This document shows, one piece after another, positions 17,179-25,921 of a stretch of 64,000 nt of DNA (its first letter is position 1; each line of letters begins with the position of its first letter). The stretch is from positions 186,001 to 250,000 of the forward strand of contig CAZDWS010000003.1 of the NCBI GenBank assembly GCA_964509295.1, written 5' to 3'. Source of the stretch: JBGSQR01 sp964509295 (GTDB lineage: Bacteria; Desulfobacterota; Desulfuromonadia; Geobacterales; Pseudopelobacteraceae). The notes under the pieces were generated by a model. It had not been told where the DNA came from. It searched no databases and saw only the letters and a program-made list of their open reading frames with translations. Made by a program: the position numbers and the translations under genes.

Positions 17179-17772
17179 TTAGCGGATAATGACTTTGACG
17201 AATTTGAAAAGATAGTCCACACCCGACCAGACCGTAAGCAGAGTTGCGATCCAGAGAAAGAACATACCGGCATTATGCATATTCACCAATAGCAGTGGGT
17301 GCTGAACTCCCAGAAACCAGTTATAGTCATAGTGCAGCAGGAGCCCAATAATTGCAACTAACTGAAAGATTGTTTTAAACTTGCCAAGGTCACTGGCGGC
17401 TATTACAATCCCCTCGCTGGAAGCAATTCCACGCAAACCTGTTATGATAATTTCACGTCCCAGAATTACCAGAACCATCCATGCCGGCACGCGGTCATAG
17501 GGCAGAATCATGATCAATGCTGCCATTACAATCAACTTATCAGCTATTGGATCAAGAAATTTACCAAACACTGTAACAATTTGCATTCTGCGAGCCAGGT
17601 AACCGTCCAGCCAGTCAGTAATTGCTGCCAGGGAAAACAATACCGCAGCCCAGAAACCGGCTTCTCTGGTTGGCGAAGTCAACAGAACTGCCAACAAAGG
17701 AATTGCCGCTATTCGCGCCATCGTTAATATATTGGGAGCATTAAAAACCGGATTATTTTCTGTCTTAGTCAT
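17179..17772 (-). CDS. pgsA: CDP-diacylglycerol--glycerol-3-phosphate 3-phosphatidyltransferase
   Basis: A 197-residue membrane enzyme that makes phosphatidylglycerol phosphate from CDP-diacylglycerol and glycerol-3-phosphate. The CDP-alcohol phosphatidyltransferase signature is complete: DWLDGYLAR followed by G(x)3D(x)3D in GKFLDPIAD (about residues 50-78). Multiple hydrophobic helices and the NAPNILTMARI N-terminus are typical of PgsA. It lies 3 bases after the stop of the lytic transglycosylase gene, so the two are co-transcribed, and 78 bases before epmB. Confidence 0.93.
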   Translation of the reverse strand: MTKTENNPVFNAPNILTMARIAAIPLLAVLLTSPTREAGFWAAVLFSLAAITDWLDGYLARRMQIVTVFGKFLDPIADKLIVMAALIMILPYDRVPAWMVLVILGREIIITGLRGIASSEGIVIAASDLGKFKTIFQLVAIIGLLLHYDYNWFLGVQHPLLLVNMHNAGMFFLWIATLLTVWSGVDYLFKFVKVIIR

Positions 17773-17775
17773 TTT

Positions 17776-18390
17776 TTAGTTAGCCTGATATGAGTTCATA
17801 TATGAAAGTACTTTATTTACATAATTTCTTGTTTCAGGATAGGGTGGTATTCCACCGTATTTCGCAACCCTACTAAGGCCGGCATTATATGCAGCCAAAG
17901 CAAGCGAAACATCCCCTTTGAAAGTATCCAGAAGAAATCTAAGATATTTTACGCCACCTTCCACATTATCCTTGGGGTCAAAACTGTTGCTGACCTTAAG
18001 TGACTTGGCCGTTCCGGGCATGAGCTGCATCAATCCGCTTGCCCCTTTATGGGAAACAGCATTCGGATTATATCCGGATTCGGCATGAATTACCGCTTTT
18101 ATAAGAGAGGTACTTACACCATATTTGTCAGAGCTGGTTTTTATGATATGATCATATTCAGCCGGATTTACCGAGCGAGACATTTTAAGCAAAGTCCTTA
18201 GCTGCTTATCTTTTCTAATATCCCTCATAAATATTTTAAAACGCTTATCAGTAGGCGCATCTGTAAAATGCACAATACCTTCATCATCCTCATAGCGGTA
18301 AATATCAGCCTGAGATACCGCAGGAGAATAAACAAGCATAGCCACAGCTGTCATTATCACAATATAATAATATGATGCATTTATTCGCAT
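17776..18390 (-). CDS. Lytic transglycosylase with DUF4124 N-terminus
   Basis: A 204-residue secreted protein. A signal peptide covers about residues 1-28, with a cut after an AxA-like site (VSQADIY). A short DUF4124 segment follows (IYRYEDDEGIVHFTDAP), then a goose-type SLT lysozyme domain from about residue 80. The catalytic glutamate is in HAESGYNPNAVS (about residue 107). GASGLMQLMPGTA and ALAAYNAG are the other SLT motifs. It cleaves peptidoglycan glycan strands in the periplasm. The compact size resembles small housekeeping or secretion-associated transglycosylases; which role applies is not clear. Confidence 0.9.
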   Translation of the reverse strand: MRINASYYYIVIMTAVAMLVYSPAVSQADIYRYEDDEGIVHFTDAPTDKRFKIFMRDIRKDKQLRTLLKMSRSVNPAEYDHIIKTSSDKYGVSTSLIKAVIHAESGYNPNAVSHKGASGLMQLMPGTAKSLKVSNSFDPKDNVEGGVKYLRFLLDTFKGDVSLALAAYNAGLSRVAKYGGIPPYPETRNYVNKVLSYMNSYQAN

Positions 18391-18489
18391 AGTATCAAAT
18401 AATCCCTAAACATCACGTTTTGTCAAGCTTATTCGTTAATAATATCCGTTTCAAAACAGCTTTAAAGGCATTATCAGGACAGTTTGAAA

Positions 18490-18518
18490 TTGACAATTCG
18501 CCGTTCATGTTCTAAAAA
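18490..18518 (+). promoter_or_regulatory. Candidate sigma70 promoter for purM
   Basis: A consensus TTGACA (18490-18495), 17-base spacer and a weak TAAAAA (18513-18518), about 30 bases before the purM start, which has AAGGAGG at a normal distance. Confidence 0.5.
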
Positions 18519-18548
18519 TAAATGCTTATTTAAGGAGGCTTATAAAAT

Positions 18549-19601
18549 ATGAGTGATCAAAGAGTAACCTATAAGGATGCCGGTGTAGATATTGAAGCTG
18601 GCAATAATTTTGTCAGCCTGATCAAGCCGTTTGTAAAATCCACCTTCCGGCCAGAAGTAATGACAGACATCGGCGGGTTTGGCGGACTATTTTCACTTAA
18701 TGCATCAAAATACAAAAACCCGGTACTGGTCTCAGGCACAGATGGTGTTGGAACAAAACTTAAAATCGCTTTCATGGCCGATTGCCATGATACAGTAGGC
18801 ATTGACCTGGTTGCAATGTGCGCTAATGACATCGTAGTACAGGGCGCAGAACCACTATTTTTTCTGGACTACCTGGCAACAGGCCATCTAAAACCGGAAA
18901 AGGCAGCGTCAATAGTCAAAGGGATTGCCGAGGGCTGTCGTCAGGCGGGCTGTGCACTGATCGGCGGCGAAACTGCTGAAATGCCGGGTTTCTATGCTGA
19001 CGGTGAATACGATATCGCCGGCTTTGCAGTTGGTGCGGTTGACCGGGATCACATTATAGACGGTTCCGGAATTGCTGTTGGCAACAAATTGATTGGCATA
19101 GCTTCCAGCGGCCTTCACAGCAACGGATACTCACTGGCTCGCAAGCTTGTTTTTGAACGTATGGGACTTAAAATTGATTCTATTTTTCCAGGAACTGGAA
19201 AAACTGTAGCCGAAGTGTTGTTGACACCAACAAAAATTTACATTCGCTCAGTGCTGAATCTGCTTAAAGACTATACTATCAATGGCATTGCCCATATTAC
19301 AGGCGGCGGTTTGCTGGAAAACATTCCCCGTGTACTTCCTCAAGGGTGTCAGGCCACACTCCATCTCCCAAGCTGGGAACGTCCAGTTATATTTGATGTA
19401 ATGAGAGACGCCGGCAATGTTGAGCTGAAAGAGATGTACCGCACATTCAATATGGGTATCGGTATGGTACTGGTTGTTGCAGAGAAAGATACCGAGGATA
19501 TGATCGACCGCCTGCATGGCCTCGGCGAACAAGCCTGGGTCATTGGCGAAATCAACAGCTGTGACAAAGGTGCAGAGTCTGTTGAGCTTTTAGAGTCATA
19601 A
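18549..19601 (+). CDS. purM: Phosphoribosylformylglycinamidine cyclo-ligase
   Basis: A 350-residue AIR synthetase, closing the imidazole ring of purines from FGAM with ATP. The N-terminus TYKDAGVDIEAGN is the family signature. The GGFGGLF, SGTDGVGTKLK and ALIGGETAEMPGFY motifs mark the ATP-binding and PurM-specific region, and HITGGGLLENIPRVLP lies near residue 240. The start has a strong AAGGAGG. purN follows directly, the two genes being separated by 6 bases if the ATG of purN is used. Confidence 0.97.
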   Translation: MSDQRVTYKDAGVDIEAGNNFVSLIKPFVKSTFRPEVMTDIGGFGGLFSLNASKYKNPVLVSGTDGVGTKLKIAFMADCHDTVGIDLVAMCANDIVVQGAEPLFFLDYLATGHLKPEKAASIVKGIAEGCRQAGCALIGGETAEMPGFYADGEYDIAGFAVGAVDRDHIIDGSGIAVGNKLIGIASSGLHSNGYSLARKLVFERMGLKIDSIFPGTGKTVAEVLLTPTKIYIRSVLNLLKDYTINGIAHITGGGLLENIPRVLPQGCQATLHLPSWERPVIFDVMRDAGNVELKEMYRTFNMGIGMVLVVAEKDTEDMIDRLHGLGEQAWVIGEINSCDKGAESVELLES

Positions 19602-19607
19602 GTGGAC

Positions 19608-20222
19608 ATGGATCAACCCATAATACTTGCGGTCCTGGTTTCCGGCAACGGCTCAAATCTGCAAGCAATTATTAACCATATTGAGGCTGGAAAAATCAAT
19701 GCGCGTATAGCCTGTGTCATTTCCAACAAAAAAGATGCACCGGCTCTTCAAAAAGCGATAAAACATCAAATACCGACTGTGGTTCAGGAAAATTCCGACT
19801 ACAAAAACCGTCTGGATTACGATTTAAATCTCATCAACACTCTCAAGGGGTTTAATGTAAAACTGGTTATACTGGCTGGTTTTATGCGAATAGTATCTGA
19901 AACCATGGTTAACGCTTTTCCAAATTTGATTATGAACATTCATCCTGCGCTCCTACCCTCTTTCCCAGGGCTAAACGCTCAAAAGCAGGCTCTGGATTAT
20001 GGTGTACGCCTGAGTGGATGTACAGTTCACTTTGTTGACAACGGCACTGATACCGGTCCGATAATTCTTCAGGCAGCAGTTCCAGTGATGGAGGATGACA
20101 CGATCGAAACATTATCGAACCGGATCCAGATTAAAGAACATCTCATTTATCCTGAGGCAATCCGGCTATTCGCAGATGGAAAATTAACTTTACAGGGCAG
20201 GCAAGTTCACATCCTGCCATAA
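19608..20222 (+). CDS. purN: Phosphoribosylglycinamide formyltransferase
   Basis: About 204 residues; transfers a formyl group from 10-formyltetrahydrofolate to GAR in purine synthesis. Visible motifs are the N-terminal LVSGNGSNLQAI (phosphoribosyl binding), LAGFMRI, the catalytic region NIHPALLPSFPG with its Asn and His near residues 105-116, and the DNGTDTGPII segment with the catalytic aspartate near 144. A GTG at 19602 directly after the purM stop could also start the frame; I prefer the ATG at 19608, which matches the family N-terminus. Confidence 0.95.
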   Translation: MDQPIILAVLVSGNGSNLQAIINHIEAGKINARIACVISNKKDAPALQKAIKHQIPTVVQENSDYKNRLDYDLNLINTLKGFNVKLVILAGFMRIVSETMVNAFPNLIMNIHPALLPSFPGLNAQKQALDYGVRLSGCTVHFVDNGTDTGPIILQAAVPVMEDDTIETLSNRIQIKEHLIYPEAIRLFADGKLTLQGRQVHILP

Positions 20223-20227
20223 TTAGC

Positions 20228-20257
20228 TTGACACAACACATCAGTTGATGGTAATAA
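20228..20257 (+). promoter_or_regulatory. Candidate sigma70 promoter for rpsT
   Basis: Consensus TTGACA (20228-20233), 18-base spacer, TAATAA (20252-20257), beginning only 5 bases after the purN stop. It would let rpsT be transcribed apart from the purine genes. Confidence 0.52.
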
Positions 20258-20308
20258 ACTCTCTTCAAATCTAATAACAACGTTCACTACGTTTCATGGA
20301 GGTGCATT

Positions 20309-20572
20309 TTGGCACATCACAAGTCGGCAATTAAAAGAATCAAACAGAATGCGAAGAAGAACGCCCGTAACAGGCATGTATCATCTACGCTTAAAACATA
20401 TATCAAGCGTGTTCGCGAGGCTGTTGAAGCCAAGGACAAGGAAGCTGCTGTAGCTGCTCTTAATGCTGCAATTCCTGTTATTGATGCTACCGCCTCCAAG
20501 GGTGTTATTCACGCTTCTAACGCCTCACGTAATGTTTCTCGTCTGACCAAACTGGTTAATACACTAGGCTAA
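20309..20572 (+). CDS. rpsT: 30S ribosomal protein S20
   Basis: An 87-residue, highly basic three-helix ribosomal protein that binds 16S rRNA. The N-terminus AHHKSAIKRIKQN and the NASRNVSRLTKLVN C-terminus are typical of S20. The start codon is TTG, supported by a GGAGG six bases upstream and by the absence of any in-frame ATG before the conserved region. Non-ATG starts of rpsT are known in E. coli, where they take part in autoregulation; the same could hold here. A strong terminator follows. Confidence 0.96.
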   Translation: MAHHKSAIKRIKQNAKKNARNRHVSSTLKTYIKRVREAVEAKDKEAAVAALNAAIPVIDATASKGVIHASNASRNVSRLTKLVNTLG

Positions 20573-20597
20573 TCAGTCCGTTTGTTTAACAAAATGA

Positions 20598-20633
20598 GAA
20601 AGGGGACTCCTGTACAGGAAGTCCCCTTTTTTC
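20598..20633 (+). terminator. Rho-independent terminator after rpsT
   Basis: GGGGACT (20602-20608) pairs with AGTCCCC (20620-20626), with an inner self-complementary CCTG/CAGG, followed by six T. It lies between the convergent rpsT and holA. Confidence 0.85.
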
Positions 20634-20655
20634 GTGTTTAATCATGTGGATTTTT

Positions 20656-21660
20656 CTATTGCCGAGCAACACCTGTACAGATAAAAAATACAAGGTTATG
20701 CATTAATGAATATGGTTGCCCACCACCAGTCTTTGAAGCTACATCACATCGATAGAGTTCTGCAAACAGATTGCGAAGTTCGTCGCGCTTGAAGTTTTTG
20801 GCCTGCTGAAGATACTCTCCGAGGAAAAATGTATTAATCCCTACTTCCCTGCTGATATCAGCCTGGGCCGACTTCTTTTCCACCATCTCTCTGACTCGCC
20901 ACAACTGCCTGAAATGCCTTGCAAGAGCACCAAGCATCATCGGAGCGTCCTCGCCATTCAGGAAAAGCGCATCAAGGCTCTTAAGGGCATTCTGAAGATC
21001 TTTGTTACCCAGAAACCTGGCCAACTCAAATACGGTAAATGCCTTGCTGCTACTGGCTATCTCACGCACATCTTCAACCGTTATTTTCGGACGGTTCCCA
21101 GCATAAACTGACAGTTTTTCAAGTTGGGAGGATAATTCCTGAAGGTTATTACCGATAAGAAACGATAGTAAATCTGCTGCAGCAGAATCAATAGGCTTTC
21201 CAAGAATTTTTGCTTCTGCAACGATAAAACCAGACAGCTTGTTATCATAGAGACGCTTATATTCGACTAAAGCACCCTGCTTTTTCAATTCCAGAAATAT
21301 TTTTTTGCGCTGGTCAATCTTTAAACCATTAAAAATCAGGCAGGTAGAATCAGCTGGATTCTGAACATAAGGAAGAAGTGCTTCAAGGGCTTCAGCTTTT
21401 AGCGCCTCAGCCCGTTTTACAAGAACAGCCCGTCGTTCTGCAAACATTGGCAAGGTCTGGGCGGCATCAGCAATATCCACACCTTTGGATTCATTTCCAA
21501 AAAAAACATTGAAGTTAAAGTCTTTGAGCGAAGGATCTATGGCCCGATCAAGCAGCAGTTTTGTAGCCTTTTCAATCAGAAACGACTCTTCCCCGTAAAG
21601 ATAAACTATCCTGGGGATACTGCCCTTCATTACTGAAGTTTCAAGTTCCTGTGCCGTCAT
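20656..21660 (-). CDS. holA: DNA polymerase III subunit delta
   Basis: About 334 residues; the delta subunit of the clamp loader, which opens the beta clamp. The N-terminal PRIVYLYGEESFLIEKA (about residues 16-32) is the family signature. The RecA-like core, the middle DVREIASSSKAFTVFELARFLGNKD helical region and the C-terminal collar domain follow in normal order. I chose ATG at 21660, one base past the lptE stop; an in-frame TTG at 21678 would add six residues inside lptE. It forms an operon with lptE and leuS. Confidence 0.92.
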   Translation of the reverse strand: MTAQELETSVMKGSIPRIVYLYGEESFLIEKATKLLLDRAIDPSLKDFNFNVFFGNESKGVDIADAAQTLPMFAERRAVLVKRAEALKAEALEALLPYVQNPADSTCLIFNGLKIDQRKKIFLELKKQGALVEYKRLYDNKLSGFIVAEAKILGKPIDSAAADLLSFLIGNNLQELSSQLEKLSVYAGNRPKITVEDVREIASSSKAFTVFELARFLGNKDLQNALKSLDALFLNGEDAPMMLGALARHFRQLWRVREMVEKKSAQADISREVGINTFFLGEYLQQAKNFKRDELRNLFAELYRCDVASKTGGGQPYSLMHNLVFFICTGVARQ

Positions 21661-21661
21661 A

Positions 21662-22210
21662 TTAATAGGACTGCTCAACAGCAGTAATAAACTTTTCAGC
21701 CAGTTTCTGTGAGACTGCCATCAGAGCAGCCTCTTCGGCATTTCTCTGTAATGCCAGATCATCGGAAGCAGGATAGTCCTGAAACGCTTGAAGTGTGCCC
21801 TTCCAGACCGATGCTGCCTCTCCTTTGCGACGAAGTTCCAGTTCCACAGAAAGTGTGAGCCTGAATTCCCTGTCCAGATCAGCAGCAGAATAGGATAAAA
21901 CCCTACCTGAAAAGGACTTGACGGTCCCGCTTACAACAGCATTTGCCTGCTCAACACTTCCTGCCGGAACAACTCCGCGCATTATGTGCAGCTGATCCAG
22001 CAGAGCGCGCCTGATAACTGTCTGGGCAGTTGAACTAGTCGTTTCATTCACAATAAAAGAGACCCAGACCTTTTCGCCTGAACTGATTCTGTTATCCGTA
22101 GAAGCAGCAAAACGGTAGCCACAGCCAGAAATCAGCATTATTAGCACCAGCGCCAATATCCAGCGAGCTGCATGCAACCGGTTAACTTTTTTTGGCGATC
22201 TGAATAGCAC
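21662..22210 (-). CDS. lptE: LPS assembly lipoprotein LptE-like
   Basis: A 182-residue outer-membrane lipoprotein, partner of LptD in lipopolysaccharide insertion. A signal peptide ends in the lipobox LISGC with Cys30, followed by GYRF, the usual LptE start of the mature protein. Low sequence conservation elsewhere is normal for LptE; the order leuS-lptE-holA is the same as in many proteobacteria and supports the name. The start is GTG at 22210, 3 bases after the leuS stop. Confidence 0.88.
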   Translation of the reverse strand: MLFRSPKKVNRLHAARWILALVLIMLISGCGYRFAASTDNRISSGEKVWVSFIVNETTSSTAQTVIRRALLDQLHIMRGVVPAGSVEQANAVVSGTVKSFSGRVLSYSAADLDREFRLTLSVELELRRKGEAASVWKGTLQAFQDYPASDDLALQRNAEEAALMAVSQKLAEKFITAVEQSY

Positions 22211-22213
22211 TGA

Positions 22214-24685
22214 CTACCCCACCACAATGTTTACCAGTTTACCTGGTACACAAATTACTTTACGGACCTGAACACCTTCCAGAAATGGCTTGATTTTTTC
22301 ATCAGACAAAGCAAGTGATTTAAGTATTTCCTCATCAGAACCTGCAGCAACTGTAATCTTAGAGCGAAGTTTACCATTTACCTGAACAACAACCAGAACC
22401 TCTTCATCCACAACAGCTTCACGGTCATACTCGGGCCATGCTGTTTCTGAAACAACTGTTTTATTTCCCAGTTGTTGCCAAAGTTCTTCTGTTATATGAG
22501 GCACAAACGGAGCAAGCAAAAGGACCATGCTCTCCAGCGCTTCCTTCATGACAGGGCCGGACTGGGCTGTTTTAAGATCTGAAGCCTGCAAGGCGTTCAA
22601 AAGCTCCATAACAGCAGCAATAGCAGTATTAAAATGGAACCGTTCCTCAATATCTTCCGTTACCTTCTTGATGGTCTTATGCACGACTCGACGCAGATTT
22701 TTCTCTTCGGCAGTTAACAGTTCCGTTTTTACAGCACTCGACTGTTTGACAAGTCCGAGTCGATCATGAACCAATCTCCAGACACGATTAAGAAAACGGA
22801 ATGTACCGTCAACCCCCTGATCGCTCCAATCCAGATCCTTCTCCGGAGGTGCGGCAAAAAGCGAGAACAGACGCGCTGTATCTGCACCGTATTTGTCGAT
22901 AAGGGCATTGGGATCAACAACATTGCCCTTGGACTTGCTCATCTTGGCCCCATCCTTGATAACCATACCCTGGGTAAGCAGATTGGTAAAAGGCTCGTCA
23001 CAATTAATATAACCAAGATCGCGCAGTACTTTTGTAAAAAACCTGGCATACAGGAGATGCAGTACCGCATGTTCAATTCCGCCGATATACTGATCTACAG
23101 ACATCCAGTAATCGGTCCGCTCGCGATCAAGTGGTCCCATCTTGAAATCAGGGCAACAGTATCGCAGAAAATACCAGGAAGACTGCACAAAAGTATCCAT
23201 GGTATCTGTTTCACGACGGGCGGCCTGCCCGCACTTGGGACAAGGAACCTGAATAAATGAATCCAGCTTTGCCAATGGACTGCCACCCTCACCTGTAAAA
23301 GCCACATCCATGGGCAGCTTTACAGGCAGATCACTTTCCGGAACCGGTACAACACCACAACTGTCACAGTAAATAACCGGAATCGGGTTGCCCCAATAGC
23401 GTTGCCTTGAAATACCCCAGTCACGCAACCTGAAATTAACAGTTTTCTTACCCATGCCGGCACTCTGCAGACAATCGGCAATGGCCTCTTTAGCTGTATC
23501 GCTAGGCATACCATCGAACTGACCGGAGTTAGTCAATATGCCAACTTCAGTATATGCCGCCCCCATGGACGCCGGATCAAGAACCTCTCCAGCCGGCTGA
23601 ATAACAACTCTGAGTGGCAAATCATACTTGGCAGCAAAATCAAAGTCCCGTTGATCATGTGTAGGTACGGCCATAACAGCACCGGTACCGTAATCCATAA
23701 GTACAAAGTTAGCCAGGTAGATCGGCATCTTTGCATTGGTCAAAGGATTGATACAGTAGGAACCGGTAAAGACACCTTCCTTTTCAAAATCCTCAGAAGT
23801 GCGTTTTATCCGGTCGGTTTTCTGGACTTTTTCAATAAACAAATCCACCGACTCCTTCCTGTCAGAAGTCGTCAGCTTATGGGCCAGCGGATGTTCAGGG
23901 GCAAGAGACATGAAAGTGGCACCAAACACTGTATCCTGGCGGGTGGTAAACACCCTGATTGCGCCCTCCCCTGATTCAAGAGGGAAATCAATCTCACAGC
24001 CAAAACTCTTGCCGATCCAGTTGCGCTGCATGGTTAAAACCCGCTCAGGCCAGCCGGAAAGCTGATTTGTACACTCCAGCAATTCTTCAGCATAATCCGT
24101 AATACGGAAAAACCACTGATCCAGCTCCTTCTGCTTTACATCATGTGCGCAACGCCAGCAACAACCGTCTTCAACCTGCTCATTGGCGAGTACGGTTTCA
24201 CAAGTAGGACACCAGTTAACAAAAGACGTCTTCTTATAGGCCAAACCTTTTGAAAACATGTCCAGAAAAATTTTCTGTTCCCAGCGGTAGTAATCAAGAT
24301 CACAGGTAGCAAGTTCACGGGACCAGTCGTATGAAAATCCCATTTTCTTCAACTGAACCCGCATATAGTCTATATTTTCATAGGTCCATTTTGCCGGGTG
24401 ACTATTATTCTGAATTGCGGCATTTTCTGCAGGCATGCCGAAGGCATCCCATCCCATGGGATGCAGGACATTAAACCCGCGCATCCGCTTGAACCGGCCG
24501 ATTACATCACCGATTGAGTAGTTGCGCACATGCCCCATATGAATTCTGCCTGACGGGTAAGGAAACATTTCCAGCAGATAGTATTTCTGCTTATTTTTAT
24601 CTTCAGTAACCGCATATGAAGACTTTTCTTCCCAAAAATTCTGCCATTTCTGTTCAATTTGATTCGGAATATACTTCTGGTCCAC
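22214..24685 (-). CDS. leuS: Leucyl-tRNA synthetase
   Basis: About 823 residues, a class I synthetase that charges tRNA-Leu. It shows the HIGH motif in PYPSGRIHMGHVRNY (about residues 42-56), the CP1 editing domain with the TTRQDTVFGATF segment (about 240-252), a zinc-ribbon insertion (CDSCGVVP and CPKCG), and KMSKSKGNVVDP as the KMSKS loop near residue 585. The start chosen is GTG at 24685 because AAAGGA lies 7 bases upstream; an in-frame ATG at 24712 has no such support. The gene heads the leuS-lptE-holA operon. No T-box leader motif is visible upstream. Confidence 0.95.
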   Translation of the reverse strand: MDQKYIPNQIEQKWQNFWEEKSSYAVTEDKNKQKYYLLEMFPYPSGRIHMGHVRNYSIGDVIGRFKRMRGFNVLHPMGWDAFGMPAENAAIQNNSHPAKWTYENIDYMRVQLKKMGFSYDWSRELATCDLDYYRWEQKIFLDMFSKGLAYKKTSFVNWCPTCETVLANEQVEDGCCWRCAHDVKQKELDQWFFRITDYAEELLECTNQLSGWPERVLTMQRNWIGKSFGCEIDFPLESGEGAIRVFTTRQDTVFGATFMSLAPEHPLAHKLTTSDRKESVDLFIEKVQKTDRIKRTSEDFEKEGVFTGSYCINPLTNAKMPIYLANFVLMDYGTGAVMAVPTHDQRDFDFAAKYDLPLRVVIQPAGEVLDPASMGAAYTEVGILTNSGQFDGMPSDTAKEAIADCLQSAGMGKKTVNFRLRDWGISRQRYWGNPIPVIYCDSCGVVPVPESDLPVKLPMDVAFTGEGGSPLAKLDSFIQVPCPKCGQAARRETDTMDTFVQSSWYFLRYCCPDFKMGPLDRERTDYWMSVDQYIGGIEHAVLHLLYARFFTKVLRDLGYINCDEPFTNLLTQGMVIKDGAKMSKSKGNVVDPNALIDKYGADTARLFSLFAAPPEKDLDWSDQGVDGTFRFLNRVWRLVHDRLGLVKQSSAVKTELLTAEEKNLRRVVHKTIKKVTEDIEERFHFNTAIAAVMELLNALQASDLKTAQSGPVMKEALESMVLLLAPFVPHITEELWQQLGNKTVVSETAWPEYDREAVVDEEVLVVVQVNGKLRSKITVAAGSDEEILKSLALSDEKIKPFLEGVQVRKVICVPGKLVNIVVG

Positions 24686-24772
24686 AGTGCTATCCTTTCT
24701 TGAAACATACATTTATTATTTTATAAGTAAAAGCGTATTATGATGAAAATTGCAATTTGCTGACTATATAAC

Positions 24773-24811
24773 AAAAACTGCCTTTACGCAAAGGCGTATA
24801 GGCATTTTTTT
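24773..24811. terminator. Bidirectional terminator after the chemosensory operon
   Basis: Arms TGCCT-TACGC (24779-24789) and GCGTA-AGGCA (24794-24804) pair with one T-T mismatch and an AAAG loop. A run of T follows on the plus strand and GTTTTTG on the minus strand. It lies about 40 bases past the cheB stop. Confidence 0.75.
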
Positions 24812-24844
24812 AAAACTGACGACAGTGGACAAGACATTGTTCCC

Positions 24845-25921
24845 TTACAAATAAGCCCCACGACGCAGAATCTCTTCTACGACCTGATGCAGTGGCAAGA
24901 CCTGATCTACCACTCCAGTTGCAATTGCTTCTCTGGGCATACCGTATACCACTGATGTCTCTTCCGACTCGGAAATAACATACCCACCATTTTCCTTAAC
25001 ACTACGTACACCTCTGGCCCCATCGTTTCCCATACCGGTCAGGATAACAGCCAACATACGGTTTTGAAAAACCTTGGAACAGGATTCCAGCATAACGTCA
25101 ACGGAAGGCACAAAACGATCTGTTGTACACGGCTTCACGACTCTGGCTACGACCTTTCCATCGCGGTTTTCAAAAACAAGATTGTTACCTCCAGGTGCAA
25201 TAAGAATATGCCCGGGAAGTACCGGATCACCATCCTCTGCCTCTTTGACACTAAACTTTGACAAACGGTTCAAACGATCTGCAAAAGCCCGTGTAAAGCC
25301 AACCGGCATATGTTGAGAAACAACAACGGCAAATGGATACTGTTTCTCAAATGCAATAAACAGACTCTGTAATGCCTGAGGGCCACCAGTGGAAGATCCT
25401 ATGGCTACCACATCAAAACCATGATCTGCTTTTTTAATAGTCCCTACAGTAACCGGATTCACGCCCGTGTTTTTTTTCAAATTACTATTATAATTGACAA
25501 CTGTATCTTCACTATTCGTGTCAGACTTAAGTTTTACAACTTGACGGACCTTATTTTGAAGATCATCACGAATCTGCAGCAGTTCAGGAGAAGCAGTACT
25601 CTTAGGTTTGGCAACAAAATCAAAAGCACCCAGCTCCAAAGCTTTAAAAACCTTATCGGCAGCACTTAAAGCACTTATGACTATCACCGGGATTGAAAAC
25701 CTCTTTTTTATTATTCTAAGCAATGTAAAACCATCCATTTTTGGCATTTCCAAATCTATTGTAATCAGATCTGGCTTCAAAGATATAATTTTCTGAATAC
25801 CGTCCTCACCGTCAACAGCGTAACCAACTACCTCTACCCCATCAGTTTCATCAAGCATTTTTGTAATGGTACGCCTGCTGAATGCTGAGTCATCAATAAC
25901 AAGCACCTTAATGCTACTCAT
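24845..25921 (-). CDS. cheB: Chemotaxis protein-glutamate methylesterase CheB
   Basis: A 358-residue, two-domain response regulator that demethylates or deamidates chemoreceptors. The receiver domain (about 1-120) has the acidic pocket D10/D11, phosphorylation site Asp56 in TIDLEMPKMDG, and the lysine in AKPKS. A linker of about 45 residues precedes the esterase domain, which carries the catalytic Ser in GSSTGGP, His in SQHMP and Asp in TGMGNDGARG. It is the last gene of the nine-gene chemosensory operon, overlapping cheR by 4 bases. No receptor with matching methylation sites lies in the window. Confidence 0.95.
   Translation of the reverse strand: MSSIKVLVIDDSAFSRRTITKMLDETDGVEVVGYAVDGEDGIQKIISLKPDLITIDLEMPKMDGFTLLRIIKKRFSIPVIVISALSAADKVFKALELGAFDFVAKPKSTASPELLQIRDDLQNKVRQVVKLKSDTNSEDTVVNYNSNLKKNTGVNPVTVGTIKKADHGFDVVAIGSSTGGPQALQSLFIAFEKQYPFAVVVSQHMPVGFTRAFADRLNRLSKFSVKEAEDGDPVLPGHILIAPGGNNLVFENRDGKVVARVVKPCTTDRFVPSVDVMLESCSKVFQNRMLAVILTGMGNDGARGVRSVKENGGYVISESEETSVVYGMPREAIATGVVDQVLPLHQVVEEILRRGAYL

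Noticed and set aside
24686..24844. T-box leader for leuS
   Set aside because: No conserved T-box sequence and no suitable antiterminator; the hairpin there is better explained as the terminator of the chemosensory operon.
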